Assembly: GCF_026967475.1 (NCBI RefSeq)
Contig: NZ_CP114058.1
Coordinates: 2,976,001 to 3,040,000, forward strand
Source of the DNA: Rouxiella chamberiensis
GTDB taxonomy: Bacteria; Pseudomonadota; Gammaproteobacteria; Enterobacterales; Enterobacteriaceae
Direction: 5' to 3'
Length of the DNA: 64,000 bases
This document shows, piece by piece, positions 14,096 through 24,518 of this stretch. Numbering within the stretch: the first letter of the stretch is position 1; every line of letters begins with the position of its first letter. The notes below the pieces were generated by a model. The model did not search any database and was not told the DNA's origin. It was given only the letters and a program-made list of their open reading frames with translations. A program made the translations under genes and the position numbers.

Positions 14096-14852
14096 TCCCG
14101 TTCACCTCGGCTTTGGCTAACCATGTTCTGACGATGTCTTGTGCGGCATAAGCCGTTAAATCAACGTGCAAAGGCGTTATGGAGACATAACCCTGCGCCA
14201 CGGCGGCAAAATCGGTATCGGGGGCGATATCGAACTTCTCGCCGGGCGGGCCAATCCAGTACATGTCCTGACCGCGGGGATCCTGCTGACAAAACACTTT
14301 CTCTGCCGGATGGCGGCTTCCACAGCGTGTAACACGCAGGCCTTTTATCTCGTCAAGCGGCAGGTCGGGCACGTTGATATTGAGGATGCGCCCGGTACGC
14401 AGCGGTGCCTTGGCCAGCATCCGCAGAAGCTGGCAGGTAATAGCCGCCGCCGTGTCGTAGTGCCGATGCCCGTCAAGCGACACCGCCAACGCCGGATACC
14501 CCAAATGCCGACCTTCCATCGCCGCCGCGACGGTGCCGGAGTAAATCACGTCATCGCCCAGATTCGGACCGGCATTGATGCCGGACACCACCACGTCGGG
14601 ACGCGGGCTCATCAGCGAATTGACGCCGAGATAAACGCAATCGGTCGGCGTACCGTTAATCACCGCCGTATCGCCATTGGGATAGCTTTGAATACGCAAG
14701 GGCGAGTCCAGCGTCAGGGCATTGGACGCGCCGCTGCGATTGCGGTCGGGCGCGACCACCTTTACGTCGGCGAATTCGCGCAGCGCAGAGGCCAGCGCCT
14801 GAATACCCGGTGCCGTCACGCCATCGTCATTGCTCAACAATATCCGTATCAA
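14085..14852 (-). CDS. surE: 5'/3'-nucleotidase SurE
   Basis: SurE is a metal-dependent nucleotidase and exopolyphosphatase linked to stationary-phase survival. The 255-residue protein (E. coli 253) begins [17 protein letters not shown], where the two Asp residues of NDDG bind the metal. [12 protein letters not shown] and [22 protein letters not shown] complete the active site. Its stop overlaps the pcm start by 11 bases, and truD lies upstream, the standard truD-surE-pcm-nlpD-rpoS order. Confidence 0.98.
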   Translation of the reverse strand: MIRILLSNDDGVTAPGIQALASALREFADVKVVAPDRNRSGASNALTLDSPLRIQSYPNGDTAVINGTPTDCVYLGVNSLMSPRPDVVVSGINAGPNLGDDVIYSGTVAAAMEGRHLGYPALAVSLDGHRHYDTAAAITCQLLRMLAKAPLRTGRILNINVPDLPLDEIKGLRVTRCGSRHPAEKVFCQQDPRGQDMYWIGPPGEKFDIAPDTDFAAVAQGYVSITPLHVDLTAYAAQDIVRTWLAKAEVNGNGD

Positions 14853-14915
14853 AGATGTTTTGCCTCGTTCTTGTCGGGTCTGAATGTCTACCGCCGTGCC
14901 GCAGAAACGCGACGA

Positions 14916-15956
14916 CTACTCGCTGATGTCGGCGTCGCCCTCTTGCTGCCCCATTAACTCGCGCACCAGGCTGGTGGCGAAGCTGCCGGCCGGAAGCCAG
15001 AACTTCAGCTCCAGCGTGCTCGCGTCCAGCGCTTTCCACGCCAGATGCTGTGGATGCAGCATAATGGCGCGTCGTGCAGGGTCGACGCGCTCGCGCTTGA
15101 GCAGCGACAGAAGATAGGTCTGGTCTGCAATACAGCTTAGCTCAAATTCTTCGGCATCCTGCTGCGAGCCGAGCGGGCCATCGCCCGGCAACGGCGCGGT
15201 GATAAGCAGTTCGCCCTGCGCAACACGAGATTGCACCGACGCCAGCTCTTCCGCTTTGGCAACAAACCAGCTGCCGCGACCGCTTAACTGAAGGGCATCG
15301 CCCAGCAGCGCTTCCTGCATCAGCCCCTTGGCGAGGCGTTCGCTGGACACCATATTAAACAGCGCGCTGCGGCTGGCAGAGAGGTAAAAACTGCGCTTTG
15401 GACGTTCTTTAACGCGAATCTCATCGCGGGCCCAGCGCACCGCCTGCACCAGATTATTTCCGCCACGCCCAAAGCGTTGCACGCCGAAATAGTTCGGCAC
15501 GCCGCGAGTCTGGATTTGCGCCAGCCGCTGTTCGATATCGGCCAGATTTGTCAGGTCACGCAGCACCAGGGTAAAGGCATTGCCTTTGAGCGTGCCGATG
15601 CGCATCTTCTTGAGATGGCGGGCAAAACGCACGACTTCGCAGCCTTCGAGCTTGAAATTGGCGAGATCGGGATTTTCTTTACCCGGCAGGTGAACGCAGA
15701 ACCACTGCTCGGTGACCGCATGGCGATCCTTCAGGCCCGCGTAACTGACAGAGCGCGGATGCACACCGGCGAAACGCGCCAGCTGCTCGGCCACAAACTG
15801 CGTGTTGCAGCCGGTTTTACGGATCCGCACCAGCAGATGTTCGCCTTCCCCATCCGGTTCAAAGCCGAGATCTTCTTCGACAATAAAATCTTCTGCATGG
15901 GCTTTCAGCGTGCCGTTGGAAAGCGGCTTGCCGTACAGCCAGGTCAGGTTATTCAT
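14916..15956 (-). CDS. truD: tRNA pseudouridine(13) synthase TruD
   Basis: TruD makes pseudouridine-13 in tRNA-Glu. The start [15 protein letters not shown] at 15956 matches the family and gives 346 residues (E. coli 349). The catalytic Asp is Asp77 in [13 protein letters not shown], and the TruD signature [15 protein letters not shown] is intact. The frame stays open upstream to 16382, but that part is an out-of-frame shadow of ispF and not protein. It starts ten bases after the ispF stop and belongs to the ftsB-ispD-ispF-truD-surE run. Confidence 0.97.
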   Translation of the reverse strand: MNNLTWLYGKPLSNGTLKAHAEDFIVEEDLGFEPDGEGEHLLVRIRKTGCNTQFVAEQLARFAGVHPRSVSYAGLKDRHAVTEQWFCVHLPGKENPDLANFKLEGCEVVRFARHLKKMRIGTLKGNAFTLVLRDLTNLADIEQRLAQIQTRGVPNYFGVQRFGRGGNNLVQAVRWARDEIRVKERPKRSFYLSASRSALFNMVSSERLAKGLMQEALLGDALQLSGRGSWFVAKAEELASVQSRVAQGELLITAPLPGDGPLGSQQDAEEFELSCIADQTYLLSLLKRERVDPARRAIMLHPQHLAWKALDASTLELKFWLPAGSFATSLVRELMGQQEGDADISE

Positions 15957-15966
15957 ATCCACGGGA

Positions 15967-16443
15967 TTAATCCTTGAGAAGCAGGGCAACGGCTTCGCAG
16001 GCGATGCCCTCACCACGGCCGGTAAAGCCCAGCTTTTCGGTGGTGGTCGCCTTGACGTTGACGTCGTCCATATGACATCCCAGATCTTCGGCGATAAACA
16101 CGCGCATCTGTGGAATGTGCGGCAACATTTTCGGTGCCTGCGCGATGATAGTGATATCGAGGTTCCCCAGACGATAGCCCTTTGCCTGAATCTGACGATA
16201 GGCTTCGCGCAGCAGCTCGCGGCTGTCGGCGCCCTTGTATGCCGGATCGGTGTCCGGGAACAGTTTGCCGATGTCCCCCAGCGCGGCCGCGCCAAGCAGC
16301 GCGTCGGTGGCCGCGTGCAGCGCCACGTCGCCGTCGGAGTGCGCCAGAAGTCCCTTGTCGAAAGGAATACGCACACCGCCAATCACCAGAGGGCCTTCGC
16401 CACCAAATTTATGAACATCAAAACCGTGACCGATACGCATCAT
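15967..16443 (-). CDS. ispF: 2-C-methyl-D-erythritol 2,4-cyclodiphosphate synthase
   Basis: IspF closes the cyclodiphosphate ring in the non-mevalonate isoprenoid pathway, the second step after IspD. The protein begins [17 protein letters not shown]; counting from the second Met, Asp8 and His10 are metal ligands. [17 protein letters not shown] and [17 protein letters not shown] are the other signatures. It has 157-158 residues (E. coli 159). The first ATG overlaps the ispD stop (ATGA), so translation is probably coupled. Confidence 0.98.
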   Translation of the reverse strand: MMRIGHGFDVHKFGGEGPLVIGGVRIPFDKGLLAHSDGDVALHAATDALLGAAALGDIGKLFPDTDPAYKGADSRELLREAYRQIQAKGYRLGNLDITIIAQAPKMLPHIPQMRVFIAEDLGCHMDDVNVKATTTEKLGFTGRGEGIACEAVALLLKD

Positions 16444-17159
16444 GCGCTCTCCTCTTGGTGCAACTGAGTTAAAAAGAATGCTGCCAGTGCCAGATCTTCT
16501 GGACGGGTAACTTTAATATTATCGGATCTTCCGGGCACCAGCTGCGGATGGTAGCCACAATATTCCAGCGCCGAGGCTTCGTCGGTGACCGTTGCGCCTT
16601 CGTCCAGCGCGCGAATCAGACAGCTTTTCAGCAGTTCCAGCGGGAAAAATTGCGGCGTCAGCGCGTGCCACAGGTCTTGCCTGTCGACGGTATGGGCGAT
16701 TTTTTCAATGCCCGGTTCGCCGCGTTTCATGGTGTCGCGCACGGGGGCGGCCAGAATGCCGCCGACCTTGCTGTGCTCGCCAATAGCCAGTAAACGCTCG
16801 AGATCGTCTTGGTGCAGGCAAGGCCGCGCCGCGTCATGAACCAGCACCCATCCGGCGTTTCCGGCCTGCTTGAGGCCAGCCAGCACCGAATCGGCGCGTT
16901 GAGCGCCGCCGGTTACCACTTTTACGCGCGGGTCGTGCGCCAGTGGAAGCTGCGAGAAAAAGGTGTCCTGCGGGCTGATTGCGACAATGACCTGACTGAC
17001 ACGCGGGCTGCGTAAGAGCGCCCCGATTGCGTGTTCGAGCAGGGTTTTCCCGTCGATGGTCAGATACTGTTTCGGAAGTTCGCTTTGCATGCGGCTGCCA
17101 ATACCGGCGGCGGGTAACACCGCGACGATATTGGCCGGGGAAACGGCTGGATGACTCAT
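16440..17159 (-). CDS. ispD: 2-C-methyl-D-erythritol 4-phosphate cytidylyltransferase
   Basis: IspD joins CTP to methylerythritol phosphate in isoprenoid synthesis. The nucleotide-binding N-terminal motif [19 protein letters not shown] holds Arg23 and Lys30, equivalent to Arg20 and Lys27 of E. coli. VHDAARPCL and APVRDTMK are the other conserved stretches. The 239-residue product overlaps ftsB by four bases upstream and ispF by four bases downstream. Confidence 0.98.
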   Translation of the reverse strand: MSHPAVSPANIVAVLPAAGIGSRMQSELPKQYLTIDGKTLLEHAIGALLRSPRVSQVIVAISPQDTFFSQLPLAHDPRVKVVTGGAQRADSVLAGLKQAGNAGWVLVHDAARPCLHQDDLERLLAIGEHSKVGGILAAPVRDTMKRGEPGIEKIAHTVDRQDLWHALTPQFFPLELLKSCLIRALDEGATVTDEASALEYCGYHPQLVPGRSDNIKVTRPEDLALAAFFLTQLHQEESA

Positions 17160-17485
17160 GGATTATTGTTGGTTCTTGCTTGCGTTGTGTTGGAAGCCTG
17201 TGCGCGCTTGTTCTGGTCCGGCACAAGGCGATAGAAACTCTCGCCAGGCTTTATCATGCCCAGCTCGTTGCGTGCGCGTTCCTCAATCGCCTCCTGACCC
17301 CCGTTAAGGTCGTCAATCTCTGCGAAGAGTTGGTCGTTGCGTGATTTAAGTTTCACGTTGCTGCCCTGCTGGACCTCAACATCGTCATTAACCCGCACGT
17401 AATCGTGAATACCGTTCTTGCCCAACCACAGCGAATACTGTAGCCAGCCAAGTATAATCAATAATAACAGCGTTAATTTGCCCAT
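17156..17485 (-). CDS. ftsB: cell division protein FtsB
   Basis: FtsB is a bitopic septum protein that forms the FtsQ-FtsL-FtsB complex. One N-terminal membrane helix ([17 protein letters not shown]) is followed by a periplasmic coiled coil from about residue 30 to 70 and the conserved [18 protein letters not shown] segment. It has 109 residues (E. coli 103), with a slightly longer Asn/Gln-rich tail. It heads the ftsB-ispD-ispF-truD-surE-pcm run. Confidence 0.96.
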   Translation of the reverse strand: MGKLTLLLLIILGWLQYSLWLGKNGIHDYVRVNDDVEVQQGSNVKLKSRNDQLFAEIDDLNGGQEAIEERARNELGMIKPGESFYRLVPDQNKRAQASNTTQARTNNNP

Positions 17486-17690
17486 TCCGCCCCCTGAAAA
17501 AGCCGCTCAATCATCCCACAACTTTCACAGTTACTCCACAGTGAAGGGGAAATTGGCGCGCAGATTAGGAGTTAAGATAGGAAATTGTGTGGAAATAACC
17601 CACTCGTCAGGAGAATAACCGCAGGGATGGCCTCTCGGCAGCCCAAATCGGCGCAGAAATGCCCTGTTACGCGTTTAGGGCACAATCGGG

Positions 17691-18026
17691 TTACCAACCG
17701 GAGAGAAACGAGAATACCGTCCAGAAAAGACAGATGACCGCCAGACCGGTCGACGGCAGGATTTTCCAAAGCGTGCCGCCAAACAGCATGCTGAACGCAA
17801 TACCGATGAGCACGGAGACAGGCAGTAACGCAATAAAAAACGGCCAGGTGTAGAGCAGAAAGAACAGCGTGTTCGAGCCGTAAACCATAAACGGGATCGC
17901 GAAGGCCAGCCAGAAAAACACAAAACCCGTACAGCCGCCCAGCAGAGAATAGGAGGGTTCTTCCCTTTCCTGCTGCACGGGCTTTTTACGGGTGATGTCG
18001 ATAAAGAACTGACTTAACGTTTGCAT
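17691..18026 (-). CDS. ygbE: DUF3561 family inner-membrane protein (YgbE-like)
   Basis: A 111-residue membrane protein of unknown function. A soluble N-terminus with a charged stretch (RKKPVQQEREE) precedes three hydrophobic segments at roughly residues 32-50, 53-83 and 90-110. Position between cysC and ftsB matches E. coli ygbE, the basis for the name. It is separated from ftsB by 205 bases in which no gene is seen. Confidence 0.85.
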   Translation of the reverse strand: MQTLSQFFIDITRKKPVQQEREEPSYSLLGGCTGFVFFWLAFAIPFMVYGSNTLFFLLYTWPFFIALLPVSVLIGIAFSMLFGGTLWKILPSTGLAVICLFWTVFSFLSGW

Positions 18027-18102
18027 GGCTCGACTCCTGTGGTTGAGTCGCTGACTGTACAGCCGCAGATACTCGAACTCTACGGCGTTTTGCCAGCGAC
18101 AT

Positions 18103-18708
18103 TCAGGAGTTGATGATACCTCTCTGGCGCAGCACAGCTAATAATTGCGGCACCAATTGTGTTACTAATTGTTCACCTTGCAGGTGTACATCAGGCTGTA
18201 GGGGCGACTCGTAAACCGAGTCGATGCCGGTGAAGTTTTTCAGCTCGCCGGCACGGGCCTTCCGGTACAATCCCTTGGGATCACGCGCCTCGCAGATAGC
18301 CAGCGGCGTATCCACGAAGACCTCGATAAACTGCCCGTTATCCAATAACTCACGCACCATTTCGCGCTCGGCACGATGCGGAGAAATAAACGCGGTCAAC
18401 ACCACCTGACCGGCATCGACCATCAGCTTGGCGACTTCGCCCACGCGACGAATGTTTTCACGGCGATCGTCATCGGAAAAGCCCAGATCCCGGCACAGAC
18501 CGTGTCTTACATTGTCACCATCCAGCAGATAGGTGCTTACGCCGAGGCTGAACAGTGCCTGCTCCAGCGCGCCGGCGACGGTCGATTTACCGGAGCCGGA
18601 AAGCCCCGTAAACCACAGCACAACGCCCCGATGACCCTGCCGGGCTTCGCGATCCGCACGGGTTACCGCGTGCGGATGCCAGACGATGTTTTCGTCCTGC
18701 TGCGCCAT
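18103..18708 (-). CDS. cysC: adenylylsulfate kinase
   Basis: CysC phosphorylates APS to PAPS. The start [13 protein letters not shown] at 18708, one base after the cysN stop, gives 201 residues, the E. coli length; the frame open to 18852 is a cysN shadow. P-loop GLSGSGKS covers residues 35-42, the phospho-serine loop is [10 protein letters not shown], and [14 protein letters not shown] is the lid region. It is the last gene of cysG-cysD-cysN-cysC. Confidence 0.98.
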   Translation of the reverse strand: MAQQDENIVWHPHAVTRADREARQGHRGVVLWFTGLSGSGKSTVAGALEQALFSLGVSTYLLDGDNVRHGLCRDLGFSDDDRRENIRRVGEVAKLMVDAGQVVLTAFISPHRAEREMVRELLDNGQFIEVFVDTPLAICEARDPKGLYRKARAGELKNFTGIDSVYESPLQPDVHLQGEQLVTQLVPQLLAVLRQRGIINS

Positions 18709-18709
18709 G

Positions 18710-20137
18710 CTATTTGCCACCCAGCAGGTCGCGCGCGCCCCAATGCGGGAAGTGACGGCGAACCAGCGCGTTGAGCTCCAGTTCGAAGTCGCTGAAGGCG
18801 CCCTTCTCTTCGTAAACCTGCTCCAGCGCCTCACGCACCAGACCCGCGCCAACGGTCACATTGCTCAGGCGATCGATAAAGATCATCCCGCCGGTAACGG
18901 CGTTTTCCTGATAGTTGTCCAGCACCAGCGGCTCGTCAAAGGCCAGCTCGACCAGGCCGATGCCGTTCAGCGGCAGGCTGTCGACCACGCGTTGAGTCAG
19001 GGAGTTGATTTCAACCTGATACTCGATGTTCTGCACGCGCGCGCGGGATTTCTTGCCGCCGACCTTGATGTCATAGCTTTGGCCCACACTCAGCGGCTGC
19101 TCGGCCATCCACACCACATCGACCTTGGCATTGCGCACCGGTTTTACGGTTTCATCGATATCCACCAGCGTGTCGCCCCGGCTGATATCGACTTCGGTAT
19201 CCAGCACCAGCGTAATGGCTTCACCGGCCCAGGCTTCCTGCAAATCGCCGTCGAAGGTCACGATACGCGCTACGGTAGATTCAACGCCCGACGGCAACAC
19301 CTTGATTTTCTGCCCTACGCGCACAGAACCGGAGGCCAGCGTACCGGCGTAACCGCGGAAATCGAGGTTCGGACGGTTGACGTATTGCACGGGGAAGCGC
19401 ATCGGCTGCTGTTCGCGGATGTTGATAACGTTAACGGTTTCAAGCACATCCAGCAGCGTCGGCCCGTGATACCACGGCATTTTCTGGCTTTCCGTTGCCA
19501 CGTTGTCGCCTTCGAGCGCCGACAGCGGCACGAATTTGATGTCCAGATCGGTCGGCAGCTGTTCGGCAAATGTCAGGTAGTCCTGACGGAACTGCTCGAA
19601 CACGTCTTCGCTGTACTCCACCAGATCCATCTTGTTGACGGCAACCACCAGATGACGAATGCCGAGCAGCGTGGCGATAAAGCTGTGGCGACGAGTCTGG
19701 TCCAGCACGCCTTTACGGGCATCGATCAGCAAAATAGCCAGGTCGCAGGTTGACGCGCCGGTCGCCATGTTACGGGTGTACTGCTCATGGCCCGGGGTGT
19801 CGGCGATAATAAATTTACGCTTTTCGGTGGAGAAATAGCGGTATGCCACGTCAATGGTGATGCCCTGCTCGCGCTCGGCCTGCAGGCCGTCAACCAGCAG
19901 CGCCAGGTCGATTTTCTCGCCCTGCGTGCCGTGACGCTTGCTGTCGTTGTGCAGCGAAGAGAGCTGGTCTTCGTAAATCTGGCGGGTATCGTGCAGCAGA
20001 CGGCCAATCAGCGTACTTTTGCCGTCATCGACGCTGCCGCAGGTCAGGAAGCGCAGCAGACTCTTGTGCTGCTGGGAATGCAGGTAGGCTTCGACGCCGC
20101 CCTGCTCGGCGATTTGTTGTGCAATTGCGTTATTCAT
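18710..20137 (-). CDS. cysN: sulfate adenylyltransferase subunit 1 (GTPase)
   Basis: CysN is the regulatory GTPase of ATP sulfurylase; GTP hydrolysis drives APS formation by CysD. The 475 residues match E. coli. GTPase motifs: G1 GSVDDGKS at 34-41, G3 DTPGHEQY, G4 NKMD. EF-Tu-like beta-barrel domains follow. It starts 12 bases after the cysD stop and is followed at once by cysC. Confidence 0.98.
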   Translation of the reverse strand: MNNAIAQQIAEQGGVEAYLHSQQHKSLLRFLTCGSVDDGKSTLIGRLLHDTRQIYEDQLSSLHNDSKRHGTQGEKIDLALLVDGLQAEREQGITIDVAYRYFSTEKRKFIIADTPGHEQYTRNMATGASTCDLAILLIDARKGVLDQTRRHSFIATLLGIRHLVVAVNKMDLVEYSEDVFEQFRQDYLTFAEQLPTDLDIKFVPLSALEGDNVATESQKMPWYHGPTLLDVLETVNVINIREQQPMRFPVQYVNRPNLDFRGYAGTLASGSVRVGQKIKVLPSGVESTVARIVTFDGDLQEAWAGEAITLVLDTEVDISRGDTLVDIDETVKPVRNAKVDVVWMAEQPLSVGQSYDIKVGGKKSRARVQNIEYQVEINSLTQRVVDSLPLNGIGLVELAFDEPLVLDNYQENAVTGGMIFIDRLSNVTVGAGLVREALEQVYEEKGAFSDFELELNALVRRHFPHWGARDLLGGK

Positions 20138-20149
20138 AGTCCGTGCTCC

Positions 20150-21058
20150 TTAGAAATACCCTTGACGCTTTTTAAGCTCCATCGAACCCGCCTGATCGCG
20201 GTCGATGGCACGCCCCTGACGCTCGCTGGTCGTAGAAACCAGCATCTCTTCGATGATTTCCGGCAGCGTTTGCGCTTCGGACTCCACCGCGCCGGTCAGC
20301 GGCCAGCATCCCAGGGTACGGAATCGCACCATTTTCTCTTCAATCGTTTCGCCCGGTTGCAGGTCGATACGGTCGTCATCAATCATCATCAACATGCCGT
20401 CGCGTTCCAGTACCGGACGCGGTGCCGCCAGATACAAAGGCACAATCTCGATGTTTTCCAGATAGATATATTGCCAGATATCCAGCTCGGTCCAGTTGGA
20501 GAGCGGGAACACGCGGATGCTTTCGCCCTTGTTGATCTGGCCGTTATAGTTGTGCCACAGCTCGGGACGCTGGTTTTTCGGGTCCCAGCGGTGGAAGCGG
20601 TCACGGAAGGAGTAAATACGCTCCTTGGCACGCGATTTCTCTTCGTCACGGCGTGCGCCGCCGAAGGCTGCATCGAAGCCGTACTTGTTCAGCGCCTGCT
20701 TCAACCCTTCGGTTTTCATGATATCGGTATGTTTGGCACTGCCGTGGACAAACGGGTTGATGCCCATCGCCACGCCTTCAGGATTCTTGTGGACCAGCAA
20801 CTCGAAGCCGTAGTTTTTGGCGGTACGATCGCGGAACTCGTACATCTCCTTGAATTTCCAGCCGGTATCCACGTGCAGCAGCGGGAAAGGCAGCGTACCC
20901 GGGAAGAATGCCTTGCGCGCCAGATGCAGCATCACGGAGGAGTCTTTACCGATGGAGTACATCATTACCGGATTAGCGAATTCAGCCGCGACCTCGCGGA
21001 TGATATGGATGCTTTCCGCCTCCAGCTGTCGTAAATGGGTCAGTCGTTTTTCGTCCAT
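20150..21058 (-). CDS. cysD: sulfate adenylyltransferase subunit 2
   Basis: CysD is the catalytic subunit of ATP sulfurylase, making APS from ATP and sulfate. The PP-loop SIGKDSS is at residues 35-41, with KTEGLKQAL and [14 protein letters not shown] typical of the PAPS reductase/ATP-sulfurylase fold. It has 302 residues as in E. coli. It lies nine bases downstream of cysG, so siroheme synthesis and sulfate activation are probably one transcript. Confidence 0.98.
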   Translation of the reverse strand: MDEKRLTHLRQLEAESIHIIREVAAEFANPVMMYSIGKDSSVMLHLARKAFFPGTLPFPLLHVDTGWKFKEMYEFRDRTAKNYGFELLVHKNPEGVAMGINPFVHGSAKHTDIMKTEGLKQALNKYGFDAAFGGARRDEEKSRAKERIYSFRDRFHRWDPKNQRPELWHNYNGQINKGESIRVFPLSNWTELDIWQYIYLENIEIVPLYLAAPRPVLERDGMLMMIDDDRIDLQPGETIEEKMVRFRTLGCWPLTGAVESEAQTLPEIIEEMLVSTTSERQGRAIDRDQAGSMELKKRQGYF

Positions 21059-21067
21059 ATCAGATCC

Positions 21068-22492
21068 TTAAGCCAAATTCACGACCGTCGGGCGTTGTGC
21101 GCCGGCAGTCTCTGGATGATGCCCAAACCAGGCGAGTTTATGATGAAGCTCGGCGACTTCACCGATCACCAGCAGGGCCGGAGACGGCGCCTGATGGGCT
21201 AATTGTTCGAGATTTTGTAATGTGCCGACTCTGACCTGCTGGTCGTGTCGGGTGCCGCGCGAAATCACGGCAACGGGAGTTTGGGTCGAACGGCCGTGCG
21301 TAATCAGCTGATGGCTAATCTCGGCGGCTTTCATCGCGCCCATATAGATAGCCAGCGTCTGCTGCCCTCGCGCCAGTTCGGACCACTGCAACCCGTCGCC
21401 GTCGGTTTTAATCTGGCCGGTAATGAACATCACGCTCTGCGCCCGTTCGCGGTGCGTGAGCGGAATACCGGCATAGGCCGTCGCGCCTGCCGCTGCGGTA
21501 ATGCCCGGCACGACCTCGAAAGGAATCCCTGCCGCCGCCACCACTTCCAGCTCTTCGCCGCCACGGCCGAAAATAAACGGATCCCCGCCTTTCAGCCTGA
21601 CCACTTTCTTGCCCTGCTGCGCCAATTCGACCAGCAGGCGGTTGGTCTCTTCCTGCATCACCAGATGATTTCCGGCGCGCTTGCCGACGCAGATTTTCTC
21701 CGCATCGCGGCGAACCAGATCCAGCACTTCCTCACTGACCAGATAGTCATACAACACCACATCGGCCTGCTGCATTACCTGCAAACCGCGTAGCGTCAGC
21801 AAACCGACGTCGCCGGGACCGGCACCCACCAGCGTGACCAGACCGCGATGCGTTGCATCGTCCGGTGCATCCATCAGGTCCTGCAACGACTGCTCCGCCT
21901 TATCGAACTGCCCCCCAGCGGTCAATGAAGCAAAGTTGCCGTCAAATGCCTGTTCCCAGAAACGTCGGCGGGCCGACATCGAGTTGAAACGCTGTTTGAC
22001 GCGCTCGCGCCAACTGCCCGCTATCTCGGCCATTTTGCCAAGGCTTGCCGGTAACAGCGTTTCGAGTTTTTCGCGCAGCATTCTCGCCAGTACGGGCGCG
22101 GTGCCGCTGGAAGAGATAGCCACCACGATAGGTGAACGGTCGACAATCGACGGAAAGATAAACGAGCACTTTGGCTGGTCGTCCACGACGTTGGCCAGCA
22201 CGCGGCGCAGATTGGCATCTTCGTAAACCTGTGCGTTGAGCACGGTATCGTCCGTTGCAGCGATCACCAGAAAGACATCGTCGAGCTGATCGGCGTGATA
22301 GGACGTGGACAGCCACTGAATTGCCGCCTGCCGATGCAAATGGGCGACTTCTTCTGAAAGTGATTGCGCAGCTACCCGAACCTCGGCGCCTGCCCGCAGA
22401 AGCAAGTCAATTTTGCGCGCAGCGATTTCGCCGCCGCCAACGACCAGTACCGGACGTTGTTTCAGGTCGGCAAATATAGGGAGATAGTCCAC
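21068..22492 (-). CDS. cysG: siroheme synthase CysG (trifunctional)
   Basis: CysG turns uroporphyrinogen III into siroheme, the cofactor of CysI. The N-terminal half (about 1-210) is the dehydrogenase/ferrochelatase: NAD-binding [14 protein letters not shown] and the [16 protein letters not shown] loop with the catalytic Ser. The C-terminal half (about 216-460) is the SAM-dependent methyltransferase: [42 protein letters not shown]. It has 474 residues (E. coli 457). Location directly upstream of cysD, unlike the E. coli nirBD site, is a Yersinia/Serratia-type arrangement. Confidence 0.97.
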   Translation of the reverse strand: MDYLPIFADLKQRPVLVVGGGEIAARKIDLLLRAGAEVRVAAQSLSEEVAHLHRQAAIQWLSTSYHADQLDDVFLVIAATDDTVLNAQVYEDANLRRVLANVVDDQPKCSFIFPSIVDRSPIVVAISSSGTAPVLARMLREKLETLLPASLGKMAEIAGSWRERVKQRFNSMSARRRFWEQAFDGNFASLTAGGQFDKAEQSLQDLMDAPDDATHRGLVTLVGAGPGDVGLLTLRGLQVMQQADVVLYDYLVSEEVLDLVRRDAEKICVGKRAGNHLVMQEETNRLLVELAQQGKKVVRLKGGDPFIFGRGGEELEVVAAAGIPFEVVPGITAAAGATAYAGIPLTHRERAQSVMFITGQIKTDGDGLQWSELARGQQTLAIYMGAMKAAEISHQLITHGRSTQTPVAVISRGTRHDQQVRVGTLQNLEQLAHQAPSPALLVIGEVAELHHKLAWFGHHPETAGAQRPTVVNLA

Positions 22493-22699
22493 AACAACCT
22501 TTTTAAGATAAGCATATCGATATTATGACTATACGGGGTTGCCGCTAGCCGGATGAAATGACGAAATGGAATGATTAGTTCCAATATGGAATATAGGGCT
22601 TTCTTTTTGCCATTTTGAGAAAAGGGTAAATTGTGAAATTTGTTCTCAACTCGCATACTGCTGCCAGACAAATAAAGAATGATAATAAGGACTTTTCGT

Positions 22700-23739
22700 A
22701 TGTTTTCTTTTCGCCACACGCTGCGCTCGGCATTTATCCTGTCGCTGAGCGGACTTTGCGCGGGCAATGCCTTAAGCCAAAATATTGATAACCCGCCTCT
22801 TGGGCAAATCGCCGAACAGCAAACGCGACATATCGCGACCTATTTTCCCGGCCGTATGGCGGGCAGTCCGGCCGAGATTATTGCCGCCGATTATCTGAAT
22901 CAGCGCCTGCAAAAATGGGGTATCAAAGCCGCCTGCATGCCTTTGATGCCCAATTTCTTTACACAAGCCAGGACAAGCGCCAAAACTGGCACAGCGTGCA
23001 TGCCACGTCGGTGATTGCCGAACGCACGGGTGACGTGCCTCAGCAAATCGTGGTGATGGCGCATTTTGATACCTATCTGCCGCAAAGCGATGCCGACTCC
23101 GATCGCAATCTTGGCGGCCTTACCTTGCAAGGCGTGGATGACAATGCCTCGGGCGTCGGGGCCATGCTTGAGCTTGCCGAGCGCATGAGCAAGGTCAAGA
23201 CGCACTACAGCCTGCGCTTTGTGGCGCTGAGCGCACAGGAAACCGGCGAACAGGGCGCGAAAGACTACCTTGCCCAGCTGAGTCCGCTCGAGAAAAAACG
23301 CACGCTGCTGGTCATCCATCTCAATTCGCTGGTGGTCGGCGATCGCCTGTATTTCAACAGCGGCGTCAACACCTCGCCGGTGGTGGCCAAGCTTTCACGT
23401 GACAAGGCGTTAAGCATCGCACGTCGTCTGGGCATTGCCGCAACGCGCAGTCCGTCTGGCACCAGTTGCTGCGAAGGCGTGAAAACGCTGGACAGCGCGC
23501 ACATTCCCCTGCTGCTGGTCTCGGCCAGCGACTGGCGACTGGGCAGAAAAGACGGTCAGCAACAGCGCGCTGTCAGCGCCCATTTTCCGCTCGGCACCAG
23601 CCGTCATCAGGGGCAAATCGACAACTTGCAGTATCTTGACCGCTATTTGCCGGGCCGTCTGGCAAGGCGCGAAAAAGACAGTGTCAGAGTTCTGCTGCCG
23701 CTTCTGAAAACGCTGGCCAATCCTCCGGCCGATGCCTAA
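22700..23739 (+). pseudogene. iap: Iap-like M28 aminopeptidase, single-base frameshift
   Basis: Iap is a secreted M28-family aminopeptidase known for alkaline phosphatase isozyme conversion in the periplasm. The start ATG 22700 follows AAGGA with good spacing and gives a signal peptide ending near GNALS. The frame breaks at the A run 22911-22915, about residue 70; with one more A the reading joins QKMGYQSRLHAF in the second frame. Zinc-site motifs VMAHFDTY, GVDDNASGVGAM and AQETGEQGAKDY lie there. The repaired length is 346 residues (E. coli 345). It sits between cysG and cysH, as iap does near cys genes in E. coli. Confidence 0.88.
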
Positions 23740-23744
23740 ACGCA

Positions 23745-23769
23745 TTTCCCCGCCTTGAGAGCGGGGAAA
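23745..23769. terminator. hairpin between convergent iap and cysH
   Basis: TTTCCCCGC (23745-23753) pairs perfectly with GCGGGGAAA (23761-23769) across seven bases. It fills the 33-base gap between iap and cysH, where it can end transcription from both sides. The U tract is short. Confidence 0.65.
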
Positions 23770-23772
23770 TTA

Positions 23773-24507
23773 TCAGCCTTCGTGCAGCCCGCACTCGCGC
23801 TTCAGGCCGAAGAAGCGCGTCTCTTCTTCCGACATGCCCTCTTCCCATTTGCGGGTGGTATGCGTATCGCCCACCGACAGATAGCCCTGATCCCACAACG
23901 GGTGATAGCTAAGTCCATGCTCTTTCAGATACTGGAAGATCTGCCGGTTATCCCAATCGATAATCGGCAGAATTTTGAACACGCCCCGCTGTACCGCCAG
24001 AACAGGCAGATTCGCGCGGCTGCCGGACTGTTCACGACGCAATCCGGCAAACCAGGTCTGCGCACCTAAAGATTCGAGCGCGCGGTTCATCGGTTCAACC
24101 TTATTAATCAGATTATACTTTTCGATGCCCTCGACGCCCTGCTCCCACAGCTTGCCATAACGCGCTTCCTGCCACGCCGCCGACTGCTCGGCGCGGAAAA
24201 CCTTGAGATTCAGGTCAAGCTGCTCGGTGAGCGAATCGATAAACTGATAGGTTTCCGGAAACAGGTAGCCGGTATCGGTAAGAATAACCGGAATATCGGA
24301 TTTCTGACGGGTGACCAGATGCAGACACACCGCCGCCTGAATGCCGAAGCTGGACGACAGGGTAAACTCGCCCGGCAGATTTTCCAGCGCCCAGCTCACG
24401 CGATCCTGCGCGGAAAGTTTTTCCAGCTGGCCGTTAACTTCGGCCAGCGCCAATGCCTGCCCGGATTTGGGCAGCGCATTCAGTTCTGTAAGGGAGAGTG
24501 TCGTCAT
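23773..24507 (-). CDS. cysH: PAPS reductase (phosphoadenosine phosphosulfate reductase)
   Basis: CysH reduces PAPS to sulfite with thioredoxin. It has 244 residues, as in E. coli, with the PP-loop-like [17 protein letters not shown] and catalytic Cys239 in the C-terminal ECGLHEG. It has no extra Cys pairs of an APS-type iron-sulfur enzyme, consistent with PAPS use and with cysC being present. It lies 11 bases after the cysI stop in the cysJIH operon. Confidence 0.98.
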   Translation of the reverse strand: MTTLSLTELNALPKSGQALALAEVNGQLEKLSAQDRVSWALENLPGEFTLSSSFGIQAAVCLHLVTRQKSDIPVILTDTGYLFPETYQFIDSLTEQLDLNLKVFRAEQSAAWQEARYGKLWEQGVEGIEKYNLINKVEPMNRALESLGAQTWFAGLRREQSGSRANLPVLAVQRGVFKILPIIDWDNRQIFQYLKEHGLSYHPLWDQGYLSVGDTHTTRKWEEGMSEEETRFFGLKRECGLHEG

Positions 24508-24518
24508 ATCGCCTCCTG

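Noticed and set aside
14916..16382. One long 488-residue minus-strand frame as a TruD with an extra N-terminal domain
   Set aside because: The first 142 codons are the wrong frame of ispF, which is itself intact. The TruD homology begins exactly at [10 protein letters not shown] (15956).
18103..18852. A 249-residue CysC with an N-terminal extension
   Set aside because: The extra 48 codons are a shadow of the cysN 3' end. The start at 18708 gives the family length of 201.
23740..23772. Possible CRISPR-cas locus between iap and cysH
   Set aside because: In E. coli the type I-E locus lies here. In this window the gap is only 33 bases, holding a single hairpin, and no spaced repeats occur anywhere in the window.
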